Positions 5,784-5,808 of a DNA stretch of 5,808 nt are shown piece by piece (the first letter of the stretch is position 1; each line of letters opens with the position of its first letter). The notes beneath the pieces are model-generated. The model saw only the letters and a program-made list of their open reading frames with translations, searched no databases and was not told the DNA's origin. Location of the stretch: NCBI GenBank assembly GCA_019690055.1, contig JADGGF010000299.1:1-5808 (forward strand), written 5' to 3'. A program made the position numbers and the translations under genes. The stretch comes from Micromonosporaceae bacterium. GTDB lineage: Bacteria > Actinomycetota > Actinomycetes > Mycobacteriales > Micromonosporaceae.

Positions 5784-5808
5784 GCACAGGGAGCGTGCGC
5801 CAGCGAGC

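Overview
The window is GC-rich throughout. It has actinobacterial features: a GTG start, CelR/CebR-type control of a cellulase, and a hairpin terminator with no U-tract. The gene content suggests a soil, cellulose-degrading actinomycete. Micromonosporaceae is my best guess, from general resemblance only.

Layout: (1) 1-198 (+) is the 3' end of a chorismate-binding enzyme, most like PabB/TrpE. (2) 194-246 is a long GC-rich hairpin that ends this gene and the convergent one. (3) 259-2889 (-) encodes a secreted modular GH9 cellulase: signal peptide, CBM4/9-type module, Ig-like module, GH9 catalytic domain, CBM2. (4) 2890-3206 holds its promoter, a perfect 14-bp CelR/CebR palindrome (TGGGAGCGCTCCCA), and a spacer without a recognisable gene. 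(5) 3207-4820 (-) encodes an IucA/IucC-family NRPS-independent siderophore synthetase. (6) 4821-4938 is a divergent control region with two near-identical inverted repeats bracketing a TTGACA promoter. (7) 4939-5301 and 5298-5783 (+) form a two-gene operon joined by an ATGA overlap: a cysteine-free ArsR-type repressor and an AHSA1/SRPBCC-family protein.

Three functions sit side by side rather than forming one pathway. The cellulase should be induced when cello-oligosaccharides release a CelR/CebR repressor. The siderophore synthetase would ligate carboxylates to amines or hydroxylamines in the cytoplasm; no partner gene is present. The ArsR/SRPBCC pair looks autoregulated, and one of its operators lies 44 bp upstream of the synthetase start, so cross-control is possible.

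Nothing here clearly amounts to a new system. The points most worth a second look are the twin-operator architecture shared with a siderophore gene, the cellulase operator just downstream of its predicted transcription start, and the unusually short linker before the cellulase CBM2. I see no tRNA, rRNA, CRISPR array or mobile element.
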